Origin: Liolophura sinensis
Lineage: Eukaryota; Mollusca; Polyplacophora; Chitonida; Chitonidae
Length of the DNA stretch: 60,000 nucleotides
Direction: 5' to 3'
Assembly (NCBI RefSeq): GCF_032854445.1
Contig: NC_088302.1
Coordinates: 52,298,046-52,358,045 of the forward strand
Positions 36,769 to 48,145 of the stretch are shown piece by piece. The translations under genes were made by a program, and so were the position numbers. The notes beneath the pieces are model-generated. The model had not been told where the DNA came from. It ran no database searches and saw only the letters and a list, made by a program, of their open reading frames with translations. Position 1 is the stretch's first letter, and each line of letters begins with the position of its first letter.

Positions 36769-38093
36769 AGCACATTGGCATGTTCCAGTAAAAAAATGGC
36801 ACGTTTCTATGTATATATCAAGCTATAGTCGTTATATTACAAATTAAGTGCTATAACAATAACTTCGTCTTTATTATCAGATCATGCATGGTTAATATTT
36901 TTGTTTGTATGCCAACGAATTATTGAGAGAAAATTTCACATCTAGCACGTTTTAATTCCTCCTCTCTTTAATTGACAGTAAATAATCTATAGCCTATCCT
37001 CGTTAATTACTTGACAGTCCCCAGCTTATCGCACGCTGTCGATTTACACATCGATTATCTAATGGGGTAAACGCTACTGTGGCAGTTCACAGCGGAAATT
37101 TGTCTGTGCACAAATCTGGCTTTACAGCCAGTGCTAAACCAAGCCGATCATTTGCTGTTCTCGGGATTTTTATGTAAGTATCATACGTCCGCTTATTACT
37201 TCTACACACCGGTGATGGTCTGTCCTTCATCAGCTGTGTTGGACCATCGCGGAGGCTGGCAGGCAGGGGCGGGGAGAAAAGAGGGGGGTGGGGGAGGGGG
37301 AGGGGGCCATCCGCTGGCGGCCACAATTTGATGGGGTCGAGACGTTTGATGACAGCAATATTGGAAAGGCTTCATGAAACATGTATGAAGCCGAGAAATT
37401 AAATATTGCCCTATTCATTGGCAGCTTGGAATCTGGATGGCCCTAACAAATGACACGAGAAGGCTAACATTTATCCCGTTAATCCCCGGCGGTGTTGAGG
37501 GGACAGAGCGTGATTCTAAAGCGAATATCGACAGATTTCTAGCTTCCCTTCCGAGCACCTCTCACTTCACACTGCAGTCAGTTTCTTATTGATTGCGAGT
37601 GCTGCCCTGCCGTTTCTTGCGGGCAGTCCGGGCTGTTGCCTTCGCTAGCGAACGTGCAGATTGCTCTTAAGCTTGCCAGTCCCATTGTACGGGTAATAGG
37701 CTTCCAGGCCGGATCAATGCCGGGCTATTGAACGCTGTGTGGCGTCAAGGAACATCAAAGCGACCCCAAACACGAGATTAGACTGTAAAAATATGGGTTC
37801 TTCAGATAGAGGAAAAAAATATCCAATCAATAGTTAAAACATACGATGGGAATCCGGCCACTTGAGTACGAGAGCGTCTCATAAGTAACATACACAATGC
37901 TGTGCCTCCATTATCTGGTCAGTTTTCCAGATCGTCGAATAAAATCCGGATAAAAAAAACGTGTTAAGCAGGAATGACTGTCCAAAATCTGTCAGATTGG
38001 CAGTGCTAAATTGAACACACAACGGTCCATCACAAAGGTAAAGGGAAGGAATTCCCAATACCTTTGTTGAACTGCCACATTTCCATACAATAC

Positions 38094-38204
38094 ATGGTGG
38101 CTGATGGCGGCCATTTTCACCGCGCCTTCCTCGCCCCAGCGGAAAACTCGGTTTTAAGAAAACCGCGGAAGGCGCGGTCAAAAATGGACGCTAACAACCA
38201 CCAT
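38094..38204. mobile_element. Foldback (MITE-like) inverted repeat
   Basis: Left arm 38094-38130 and right arm 38167-38204 are imperfect reverse complements. CACCGCGCCTTCC pairs with GGAAGGCGCGGT, and CCATTTT with AAAATGG. The outer CCACCAT-type ends match again, with about 12 of 16 intervening bases agreeing. A small inner hairpin, CGGTTTT-AAG-AAAACCG, sits in the loop. Total length near 110 bases fits a miniature inverted-repeat element or a solo foldback. I see no clear target-site duplication. Confidence 0.55.
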
Positions 38205-40396
38205 AGAAAACCGCATGTTAGGTTTATGAAAGATCTCAGGTTGCTTAGTGGAATTACTGTTACTTAACCAATAAAAGCAATGTAATTGACTAAGCACTCT
38301 ATTAGGGCCTAATAATTAATGTTAACCTTCAGGTACTCTGAATTGTTTAAAAAGTTTCCCGTATAATGCCAGAGTTCAAGATGGCCCACGACTAGCAATT
38401 CATGTTTGGTCTATGTCGAGAACAAAAAGCACGTGAAGACTGTGCCGGTCGGTGTTTAGTGTTAAGTGTCATTTTCTTCCTTCTTCCTGGCTGTACTGCA
38501 CCATTCAGTAAACCAGGTATCAGTTTCACAAACCCAAGGCTTATGCTGTCTGTGTGCCGGAAGGTATACGGGCAGCAGATCACACTTAGTTTAAGCCTGC
38601 ACGGATGCTTATCATGTATGCCCTCAGGAAAGTATTCATAACACAGTTTAAACTTCAAAGTGACTTCAATCAGTGCAACAGACGTGGACGTTTTGTAGCT
38701 ATGTATTATCCGCAGAAGTACATTTTCCCTCTTTAGACACTGTACTTGAACTTGCAAGCCTTCGCCTAGCTGCTTGGGCCCGAAACATTGTCTAGTAAAA
38801 GTGTTATCAAAGGTTTAGAGACATTGAAAGCCTGGGTCCAGTGTACACTGGCACATAGTAATGACAGGAAAATTACTGTGTACTGTTAAGCCCGGGTTCA
38901 GCTAGGGGAGGATTTCAATTCGACAGGAAAAAAAAGAAATAGTTTTCTATCCAAAACCCGACCCCAAAATTTCGGACTCTGCAATACACGCCATTGTTCA
39001 GTCATTAGTATACATGCAAGCGATATTACGGAAAGTTCACCTCAGCTTTCCTTCAAACCGACCCCTACTCTTTGCTTACAGCTATAAAACCTGTGATCAA
39101 CAAGCATGAATGGAGACTTTGTCCAGGTTACTGCGTGCCTTATGTGATAAGAGGAGCGCCTTCATCGGTCGTCATTACTCTTCCAACAGAAAGACGATCA
39201 ATAATGACCAATCAAATGCTTCTGTGATCGTGTGTGCTCAGCCTGTTCTTCTAATAATTGAGAAATGTCACCTAATTACTGCCTCCGCTGACAATAGGCC
39301 CATAACTGACAAGCCAGATATGTCAACGCCGCGCAAGATATTTCTATATTCGCACCAGTTCCAAATTACGTAAAACCTATGGGATAAAAACGGCGGCTAT
39401 CTAAATCTCGTCCTATCGATCACGGACCGCGGAGAAAACCATCAGTTTACAGTCCGGAAACTAAGGCCTGGAAAACGTTGTAAAAAGAGACACACTCCTA
39501 CCCGCATATAGCTATATGTATGTAGCCAACAATAAACGTAGTACATGTATACGTTTGTGTCACTGCGTATTTGATGTTGCCTTTGAACTGATAACCTATT
39601 ATTTAACACAGCCCAATAGGTTTGAGACAAGCGAAGCTTAATCACCGTGTAGTTGATATATGAAATTTCACGAAATAAGCATGTTGATTTAAAAACAAGG
39701 TGGCTTTGATATAGTTGATTAATGGATTAGTTCCAATATTTCATGCTCCAGTTCGATTTAGTACTTATTTATTACTTGCACTGCTTCATCTATTGTTAAG
39801 TATAAATGCAATCTTGACTACTTGGCTGATTGACCGATTGGCAGGATAAGTGAATATTAAACTGAATTGCTGGTTGAATAATTGCATGAATTGACCGCTG
39901 GGATAATATTAGATTCATTGATTGGTTGAATGCTTTGCTGCCTACAATTATAGAAGGTAACCATTTCCATCCATGAAAAAAAATGCTTTCCAAGGCCACT
40001 CGTTCAGGCTGTACAATAAGCTACGTTTTCCAGCGCTTTCAAGGACCGTGCACTCATGCAGTTTCAGTACCCGTATACTTTTACTTCTTTATGTGGAGAG
40101 TAATGGATGCTGTTTGGGTGGATTATTTATAGGTCCATTTCGAACATGATGCAATATAATATTTAATATTGAAAAATCGTGTAAAACTCCTTTTTTGTCA
40201 AGAGCTTCTTAAAAGTGTAGAAAACATTTTAACAAATTTAATAAGTACTTTCAAGGGCCATTGGGAACCATGCACGGCAAAATTCTAGCTTGATTGATTG
40301 CTTGATTTTTTTATTTTGACTAACTGTTTGTTTGCATCGACAACTGAGTGATTCCCCTAGCGACATATATCATCCATACATCTGTGCATACGGGTG

Positions 40397-41310
40397 GGCT
40401 GTTATCAGCTGATAATGGCATTGCACCGCGTCTAGCCCATATGGACGCCATATACACGCAGAATACGTATTATATATATATACACAACATCAGTACATAC
40501 GTACATATAGATAGGCTGTTATCAGCTGATAATGGCATTGCACCGCGTCTAGCCCATATGGACGCTATATACACGCAGAATACGTATCATATATATACAC
40601 AACATCAGTACATACGTACATATAGATAGGCTGTTATCAGCTGATAATGGCATTGCACCGCGTCTAGCCCATACGGACGCTATATACACGCAGAATACGT
40701 ATCATATATATACACAACATCAGTACATACGTACATATAGATAGGCTGTTATCAGCTGATAATGGCATTGCACCGCGTCTAGCCCATACGGACGCTATAT
40801 ACACGCAGAATACGTATCATATATATACACAACATCAGTACATACGTACATATAGATAGGCTGTTATCAGCTGATAATGGCATTGCACCGCGTCTAGCCC
40901 ATACGGACGCTATATACACGCAGAATACGTATCATATATATACACAACATCAGTACATACGTACATATAGATAGGCTGTTATCAGCTGATAATGGCATTG
41001 CACCGCGTCTAGCCCATATGGACGCTATATACACGCAGAATACGTATCATATATATACACAACATCAGTACATACGTACATATAGATAGGCTGTTATCAG
41101 CTGATAATGGCATTGCACCGCGTCTAGCCCATATGGACGCTATATACACGCAGAATACGTATCATATATATACACAACATCAGTACATACGTACATATAG
41201 ATAGGCTGTTATCAGCTGATAATGGCATTGCACCGCGGCTAGCCCATATGGACGCTATATACACGCAGGTACAACAATACGCATCATGTATATACACAAT
41301 ATCAGTACGA
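40397..41310. repeat. Satellite-like array, 115 bp unit, 8 copies
   Basis: GGCTGTTATCAGCTGATAAT starts at 40397, 40514, 40629, 40744, 40859, 40974, 41089 and 41204: one step of 117 and six of 115 bases. Internal copies are almost identical, differing mainly at CATATGGACG versus CATACGGACG, while the first and last copies are slightly diverged. This points to recent expansion or homogenisation. Each unit contains the perfect palindrome TTATCAGCTGATAA, which places an E-box (CAGCTG) between two GATA words. It also carries ATACGTAT and a TATATATACACAACATCAG stretch. Frames across it (40348-40629 and 41124-41366) are artefacts. Confidence 0.97.
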
Positions 41311-44300
41311 AACTGGACAGGAAGACGTGGATCACAGTCCTGTGGAACTGGAAATGCGTCAGTCAATAAATTTATACCTGACTGAAGACTAGAAAAACGC
41401 CTCGAAAAGAGAAGCCAAGTAATTACACTTGTTCAGTAATGTGTTGTTATCTGTTTGTGCACGCACGGTACTCTTGGCAGATATACAGGCAGTGTGAGGC
41501 TATACTGATTTATGAGCACTCTCCTTCCACGGCCTGTGTGACTGTAATTGTCCATATATGCACATATTCCTTCTCATATTAGTATTATTATTACTTAGAG
41601 TGACTGTAATCTCTGAACGCCCTGTATTGTTATCACATTATCACAGTGTTCACTAATCTGCGTGGATGTTGACAAGTATATAATCTTAAAATCGAAATTG
41701 TTTTTTCTTGATTATCTGGTCCGCATATATTGTGTATCTCTTATCATGGCGATCGTCGACACATTCACGAGGCTCTCAAACGCTAACGTCCTTCATCCTA
41801 CATCTGCGCACTTTTAATCTTGTTATAGTCCCACAGTGCGTGTCAGGTTTATATAAGTACAGTAATAAAATTTAACAGCTCATGTCACTGGGCTGCTTTA
41901 AACCCAGGAAACATTGAAATCGATATTCTATTAGCTTATCACTTAGAGACTCATCTGCCTGGTGTTGACATCTCTGCACAATAACATTCACAAGAAGAAA
42001 AAAACATGAGCCAAGACCCACACAGGTTAAACCTACGCGGAACTGTAATCAAATTACATATCATTGAAATTAAGATGGTATTATGGCGCCATTATTTTAC
42101 CTCGAAGCTGACACAACGTTCCTACATGATCTTTCCTAAAAGTGGGATTTCGATGCAGTAGAGAGAAAGGCTCCGATTTTCCCATGGACTGGGCTCCCCT
42201 CCCGCTAGTGTAACGATTGCTATCTGTTTAACTTTTCCCTGATCTGTTTCGGAAGATGAGACTATAAGATACAAACAGAATTTGTAGTGATATGTCCGTA
42301 ATTTCCCTGAGCAGACCTATACCGTTCATACAACTCCAACCATATTCCTCCGAGTTTCTTGACACTGCGAGACAATGTCTCAAATTTACAAGCCCTCAGC
42401 GTCTTGTGTTATAAACTGGACTCTATCTCGGTGACGTTTAAGGTGTGTTATTGCCAGAGCACAGACCTAATTGACAACATGTTGAAAGAGCCTATGCATG
42501 GAGGGACAGGTGTAAAGACCGTATAAGCCTACATGCTCAAACTCTAAGGCCGCTGAAACCACTATTGTAATGAGATTCTACCGGAGTGCTCTTTAATTGG
42601 CATGTACTCTAAATCAGTACGTGTGATAAGGCCAGTGAGACGAGGACGTCTCTGTACTCATCAGCGTTTATTACCCGGACAAAGGGTAAACAGTTCCAGC
42701 GAAGGATGGCTGGCAATCGATCGGCCATAAAACACACTCGGTGCGTCCTTCTATCTCCTCCACCCGTCACCGGGAACCAGCAAGCCCCAAGGCAACATGT
42801 CGCTTACCCCCCTACCCCCCACCCCCCACTCAACTCTCCCATGGAACTGACGAAATAGATCTGTTAAATCTATGTAAGGGGCGCTTTCTCCGCTAGCAAA
42901 TAAAACGTTCTAGCCACATATCAGAACAATTGTCAGAGATATGAAAATAGACTCGCTACAGACATGGATGGTAAAAAAGAATGTTTGAGAATATGGTTAA
43001 TTTGTGTTTGAAATGAAGAGTAACACTTAAAAAAAGAATAAGCGCGGCTAGCAGTTTTCGGAATCGATGACGTTCTTGTAGCTGAGAGGCGTGCCGTTCA
43101 TACTGAATTACACAGCCCGCATCATATCTTCGACCAGAGCCGGTACGGCTGTCGGCGAAAATAAATATTGATTGATAAAAGATTCAGTACAAAGGACAAT
43201 ACATCATCTGCCGAACGATACATTGCTCTCTTCGTGGGGTTAGTGATGGTTATTCAAGATTACTTCTGTCAGAGAATCTCCCCAACAATCTCTTCTCCTC
43301 CCTTTAACCTGTCCTTAACGGTATACGGTTTGGAGGAGGGGGAGGGCGCCATTTTGAATTGAGCCTTTCCAACCAGGCGTGATTTGGGTGGCGGGATAAT
43401 TGAAGAGGGGTTGCAGAACCATGTGAAACCACCGAATCCCATTATCTATCTTGTAGTCTTCAAGTAGTTCAAGCCTTAACTGTACCTCCGACCCACACAC
43501 ACGTATTTGTAACGCGATGGGGAAGGTACTTATATAAAGCTGTAATCATGGCTGACCACACTATCTCAGTTAGAGGGCAGAACCGAAAGAGCTGTCGGAA
43601 ACATGTGTTTTCTCTCAGAATCCTTATCTTCAGCATAACAGTGGGTAAATGCGTGTTGTATGTGTATTAAGCCTTTATGTATGCGAGACGGTGAGATGCC
43701 GTAGCTCTGTGCAGTCTGACATAAGCCGCTAACACCGCCCCAGTCATCGTAGCATTGATCTAACATGAGCCACTACCGGACAGGGCTGCTTATCATTGAA
43801 AGATGAACTCATAACCGCTCTGGTTTGACCCTGCCTCATGATTAATCGCTCGATTAAGCTGAAGCATATAAATATTTCTCTGTGTTTGTTGTCTTTGAAG
43901 TATACAGCGTTTCCTGTGGTAACGTACGCCATTAGCCGCGCTGGTTTAACCATCGGGCCAAACCGCCTGTGCTTCCCCACAAATATAATTACTTGCGATC
44001 AAAGAGGGAAATAGCTCTAGTACAGTTTGTGATAGTATTAAGCCGAGGTGAGGTGGGGAACCCTCCCTTTCCGCGTGGTTCAAGCCTTAATACTTCACAA
44101 GTGCGTGTTCCGGCAGCTAGAAGGATAACGAAAAACAGCCATATACAGACGACGGAGACCTATAAAATCGGTGGAAAATGGGTCTATCCAGTTAATGGAG
44201 CGACTCAATGTTCTTTCCCAATTCAGTTATATCTTTTACACAAGTACACAGATACGTCAAGGTGATCAAAAATAGCTGGAATAAAACACGCGGTAAACTG

Positions 44301-46092
44301 AGGTGTCAAAAAATGAATGCTAGACTTCGTTATGTCGGTCAAATTATGAATGGTTGTTTGATTGCATGGACGATTGGATGGTTGGATACATGCTAGATTG
44401 AATGGTTGGTTGGTTTGCGGAATGGCTTACTGTATACACTGAAGACAAGCGACAAAATAATAAAGAGAATCAAATTTTCCCAGGTGGAGCTTTGGGAGTT
44501 GGTATATCCGGGTTCAGTCATTGGGAGCAATCTTGTCTTACTCCACCCCTATCCACTCGACCTCGGAACCACCTAAACCTTACAAACTTCCTTGCGTAAA
44601 CCACTTGGAAATAATTCCTAATAACAGGCTAAGCTGTTCTGGGACCAATGTGACGGACAACAGTCAACTTGTCAGGCACTTACCCCCACCGATACCATCA
44701 GGGAGCAAAGATCCCAGTGTTCGAGTTTACCTGGTATAGATAAAGGTGTGGTGTTCCTACACAGGTCAGTTTTCCTCTGTGTAATTAATGATCACGCAAA
44801 ACCAACCCTCTCCAACGGACACTTTCCTTTTTCAACGCTCAGGAAGGAAGTTTTCAAATAACATACCCTATATGCAGTGGGCAGCTTTTTGCACGGTCAA
44901 AGTCCAACTACATGTTACTATCAATCGTGTATTGTCTGAACCTTCACTGAGAGAAAGTGTTTGTTAATATCCCTCAATTGTATTTTTGTTATGTTACGTC
45001 TACAGGAGCTTCATATTTGGACGACATAATACATTATAATCTGATTTTATAACAGTCAGATATGCATTATGTGTATATCTGACTGTTATAAAAGACTGAT
45101 GTGCTGTTTGTCTTTGGTCTTGGGAAAATCCTTGGAAAATCCACACAAAATGAAGAGAGCGTTTTTTATTATGTATGCGAGACGGTGAGAAGAAAATATC
45201 ACATTAAAACCTCATTTCTTTTTGATGAACCGAAGAGTCCGAAGTAGTATGAAAATAAAAGACTACACCATGCGCTACAGCAGCAGCACACTGTGTCTGA
45301 TAAATAGTCACAAGTAGCCTCTGAAATCCGGCCTGTTGTCCATCACCACAGGCAGCTGTCATTCACAGCACCTGAAAACCTCTCACAGCAACTCCCTTGC
45401 GAAATATATGCGTATTTAAATCAGTTTTAGCAATTCGTCTTGGATTTCAACTCATGAAACCCATGCCCCCCCCCCTCCATTATTAGGATAAGATAATCTG
45501 TAGTGAGCCATGTCCTGTATTAGTTGTTCTGTGCACTTTTGTCAAGCTTCCTCGTATGTCGTTCGAGTAAACGAAACTAGAATACCAAGCTATGTTGTAT
45601 CAGCAGATCTTTTCACAGAGCAAGGTGAGGTGCGGAAAAAGACTCGAGTATCAGTATTCTTCGAAAACGAGCGGGGTTGAGTGCATGTATATAGAAGATC
45701 ACTCCGTTAACAAAGCAAGGCTGTGTTACACTTTCTGGCGCGTACACAAATGTAGATGAGAGCAACTATACAACATGATTTATCTCATCGATCGCCATAG
45801 CGATGTTCATATTCCATGTTCTCTCTTCTACGTCTTCACAAGCCTATATGACTTTGAAGGCTTTACACGGCCTCCCGGCTAAACCTGTTCATAGGCCCTG
45901 CATATGCAAATAAGCCAGGAGATAAGATAGAAATTGGCAAGCCGTTGACGTTCTCACACACGGAAAAATAATCCCGCAGAGTGTCTTAGCTAAAACTTTG
46001 TATCATTCATACAGAATATTGAACATTTTGTAGGTTCTACTATAGTACTGCTTCGTACTGTTCACTTATGGAAAGGGAATGCTGTCATTTAA
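41311..46092. other. Non-coding sequence
   Basis: No gene supported over 4.8 kb. A perfect hairpin (45045-45093) and a 22-base word shared by 43675-43696 and 45169-45190 are noted separately. The 42570-42800 stretch is of balanced composition. Near 44340-44410 there is a GATTG/GGTTGG-rich stretch. Short frames around 43970-44740 have no assignable domains. Confidence 0.5.
45045..45093. repeat. Perfect 19 bp hairpin, 11-base loop
   Basis: TTTTATAACAGTCAGATAT (45045-45063) is the exact reverse complement of 45075-45093; the loop is GCATTATGTGT. The stem has no mismatch, which is unusual for a pre-miRNA and more like a short foldback element or young palindrome. Confidence 0.85.
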
Positions 46093-46155
46093 TCGTCGTC
46101 ATATGACTGAAACATTGTTGAGTACTACGTTAAACCCCAAGCACTCACTCACTCA
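46093..46155 (+). mobile_element. 5'-truncated second-family SINE with target-site duplication
   Basis: Only the last ~60 bases of the family at 33790-33998 are present: TCGTCGTCATATGACTGAAA, TTGTTGAGTACTACGTTAAA and CCCCAA, then (GCACTCACTCACTCA). The 11-base word CTGTCATTTAA occurs immediately before (46082-46092) and immediately after (46156-46166), a clear target-site duplication. The unmutated duplication suggests a recent insertion by target-primed reverse transcription that stopped early. Confidence 0.9.
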
Positions 46156-46166
46156 CTGTCATTTAA

Positions 46167-47638
46167 CGCTTGTAGTGATAAATGATGGTGTTACAGGTTA
46201 CGCAATCGATTATAGAGGTTTCACGTGTCACACGTGCTTTTAAATCATTAAATCCAGTCAAGTTACCTCTTAATCCTACCTAGTATAGCTGACTACACCC
46301 TATAAATGGAACAGGTCTTTATAGGTAACATTGATTTTATAGGACATGGATGTTTTAGAAAGTGGACGATCTGGTCTGCTCTTGCCAACAGATTGTCAAA
46401 TGTTGATGTCAAATGGTGATGTCATTCCAATGACATCACCATGTGATGTCATGGGGATGAAGACATACTACTTACCCACCCCAACCACCAACCCACTCCG
46501 ACTTGTCAAACTGAAGAAGGATAACTAGGGTGACACTTGTGTATTTCATTGTACAATGAGAAATTTAGGCGTTCCATCTATTTAGGCGTTTGAAATTGCA
46601 TTTTGACGAAGGATTTTCGTATCCAACTACATAACGACTGCCTCGTGCAGAGAAGTGAAATAATGAGACTGGACCAGATAATGAAAAGTAATTAAACGTT
46701 CATTACAATAGGGCCTTTGAGAGATACGAGTTCCCGGGAGTTCTGCTTGTGGGCGCTCGCGTATATGCTGGAATTTGGGGTTAGAACCTTGGTGGTACAC
46801 CGTCTTTGCGCATGAGCGTTGGGCGAATGGAGTGTTTTCTAACCTTAACTTCCGGCATATACGGAAGCGCCCCCACGTAGATCTCTCGAGAACTGGTATC
46901 TCTCTTAGACTTTATAGACGGGTTGAAGTTCCCAATTGATATTTGTACTTATTGTCTGTTTCTTGTAACTTGTCGCCTAGATATTCAGTTTTCTATAAAA
47001 TCACATGTCTGTCTTTCTGCAACACTTTGTGACAAGGTCGTATACAGAGTTGCCCTGTCCTGGTCGCTTTTACTTGCCTGTACACCAATAGAAGAACGTC
47101 ATGCGCAATTGACACTACAAGACACTATACACTTTATACGTTGTTACTTGATCCAATTGATAGATGACTAACTACACCACCCAAGCAACACCATCACTGC
47201 CACAAAGAAATCTGCCACAGACCACCGGGCGTGGCCACGGAAGCTACTGCATAATTATATAGAGCCCACGTGTGACCAAAATCCGACCTGTTGTGAAGAA
47301 TGTGCACAAAGTTGTAGTATATAGAGCTATAGATATCTGCACATGTCAACTGTCATTTACTGTTTACGACTTCCCGCCAGAAGATAGTAGAGTCGTTTCC
47401 ATTGGTATGATGTTTTCACACCGACGGTTAGGCCCATTCCTTATTACACGGATTCAGGTTCATGAATTTAATATTTGGATAGCTGTTCAACGCGTTAAAC
47501 TGAACAATTTTTCACTACACGATGGCTGCCAGTTTTATGAGTGTATATAGAGAAGCGGAGTGTAAACCACAGACATTTGGTGAGTTACCAGCGAACGGTG
47601 TCAGAAGACAGACGTTCTTCAGCGAACATCATGCAAGA
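46167..47638. other. Non-coding sequence
   Basis: No gene supported. It contains the TGATGTCA cluster at 46404-46451. Short frames at 46346-46528, 46923-47171 and 47272-47550 have no recognised domain. Confidence 0.5.
46404..46451. promoter_or_regulatory. Four evenly spaced TGATGTCA octamers
   Basis: TGATGTCA occurs at 46404-46411, 46417-46424, 46431-46438 (reverse strand) and 46444-46451, with steps of 13, 14 and 13 bases. The middle two form a 30-base inverted repeat (46413-46442, 14-base arms, centre CC). The octamer differs by one base from the CREB/ATF palindrome TGACGTCA. Regulatory function is an inference. Confidence 0.35.
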
Positions 47639-48145
47639 CCACACGAGAGCACTAACGACAGCTTATTGCCTCCAAGGCCACACGAGAGCACTGACGACAG
47701 CTTATTGCCTCCAAGGCCACACGAGAGCACTAACGACAGCTTATTGCCTCCAAGGCCACACAAGAGCACTAGCGACAGCTTATTGCCTCCAAGGCCACAC
47801 GAGAGCACTGACGACAGCTTATTGCCTCCAAGGCCACACAAGAGCACTAGCGACAGCTTATTGCCTCCAAGGCCACACAAGAGCACTAGCGACAGCTTAT
47901 TGCCCCCAAGGCCACACGAGAGCACTGACGACAGCTTATTGCCTCCAAGGCCACACGAGGGCACTAACGACAGCTTATTGCCTCCAAGGCCACACAAGAG
48001 CACTAGCGACAGCTTATTGCCTCCAAGGCCACACGAGAGCACTAACGACAGCTTATTGCCTCCAAGGCCACACGAGGGCACTAACGACAGTTTATTGCCT
48101 CCAAGACCACACGACAGCACTAACGACAGCTTATTGCCTCCAAGG
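47639..48145. repeat. Minisatellite, 39 bp unit, exactly 13 copies, open in three frames
   Basis: The unit begins CCACACGAGAGCACTAACGA and ends CAGCTTATTGCCTCCAAGG. Variants are ordered A B A C B C C B D C A D E, where A carries ACTAACG, B carries ACTGACG, C carries CACAAGAG with ACTAGCG, and D carries GAGGGC. As 39 is a multiple of 3 and the unit has no stop in three frames, there are open frames of 246 codons (47522-48262, plus; 13-residue repeat PHESTNDSLLPPR), 221 codons (47541-48206, plus; repeat GHTRALTTAYCLQ) and 205 codons (47629-48246, minus; repeat GLGGNKLSLVLSC). I cannot tell whether any is translated. The flanks of each frame show no known domain or clear signal peptide, so the default reading is a non-coding minisatellite. 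Confidence 0.95.

Larger units (their letters stand above)
33999..40396. other. Non-coding sequence
   Basis: No gene supported over 6.4 kb. It includes a homeodomain-like cluster (35370-35410), an A/C low-complexity tract, a 61 bp duplication and a foldback, all listed separately. Around 35570-35730 the word TACAAA(T/C)GCGTAT recurs irregularly. The 37430-37740 and 39110-39370 stretches have a balanced composition and no repeats. The 39790-39950 stretch is rich in GATTG words. Confidence 0.5.
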
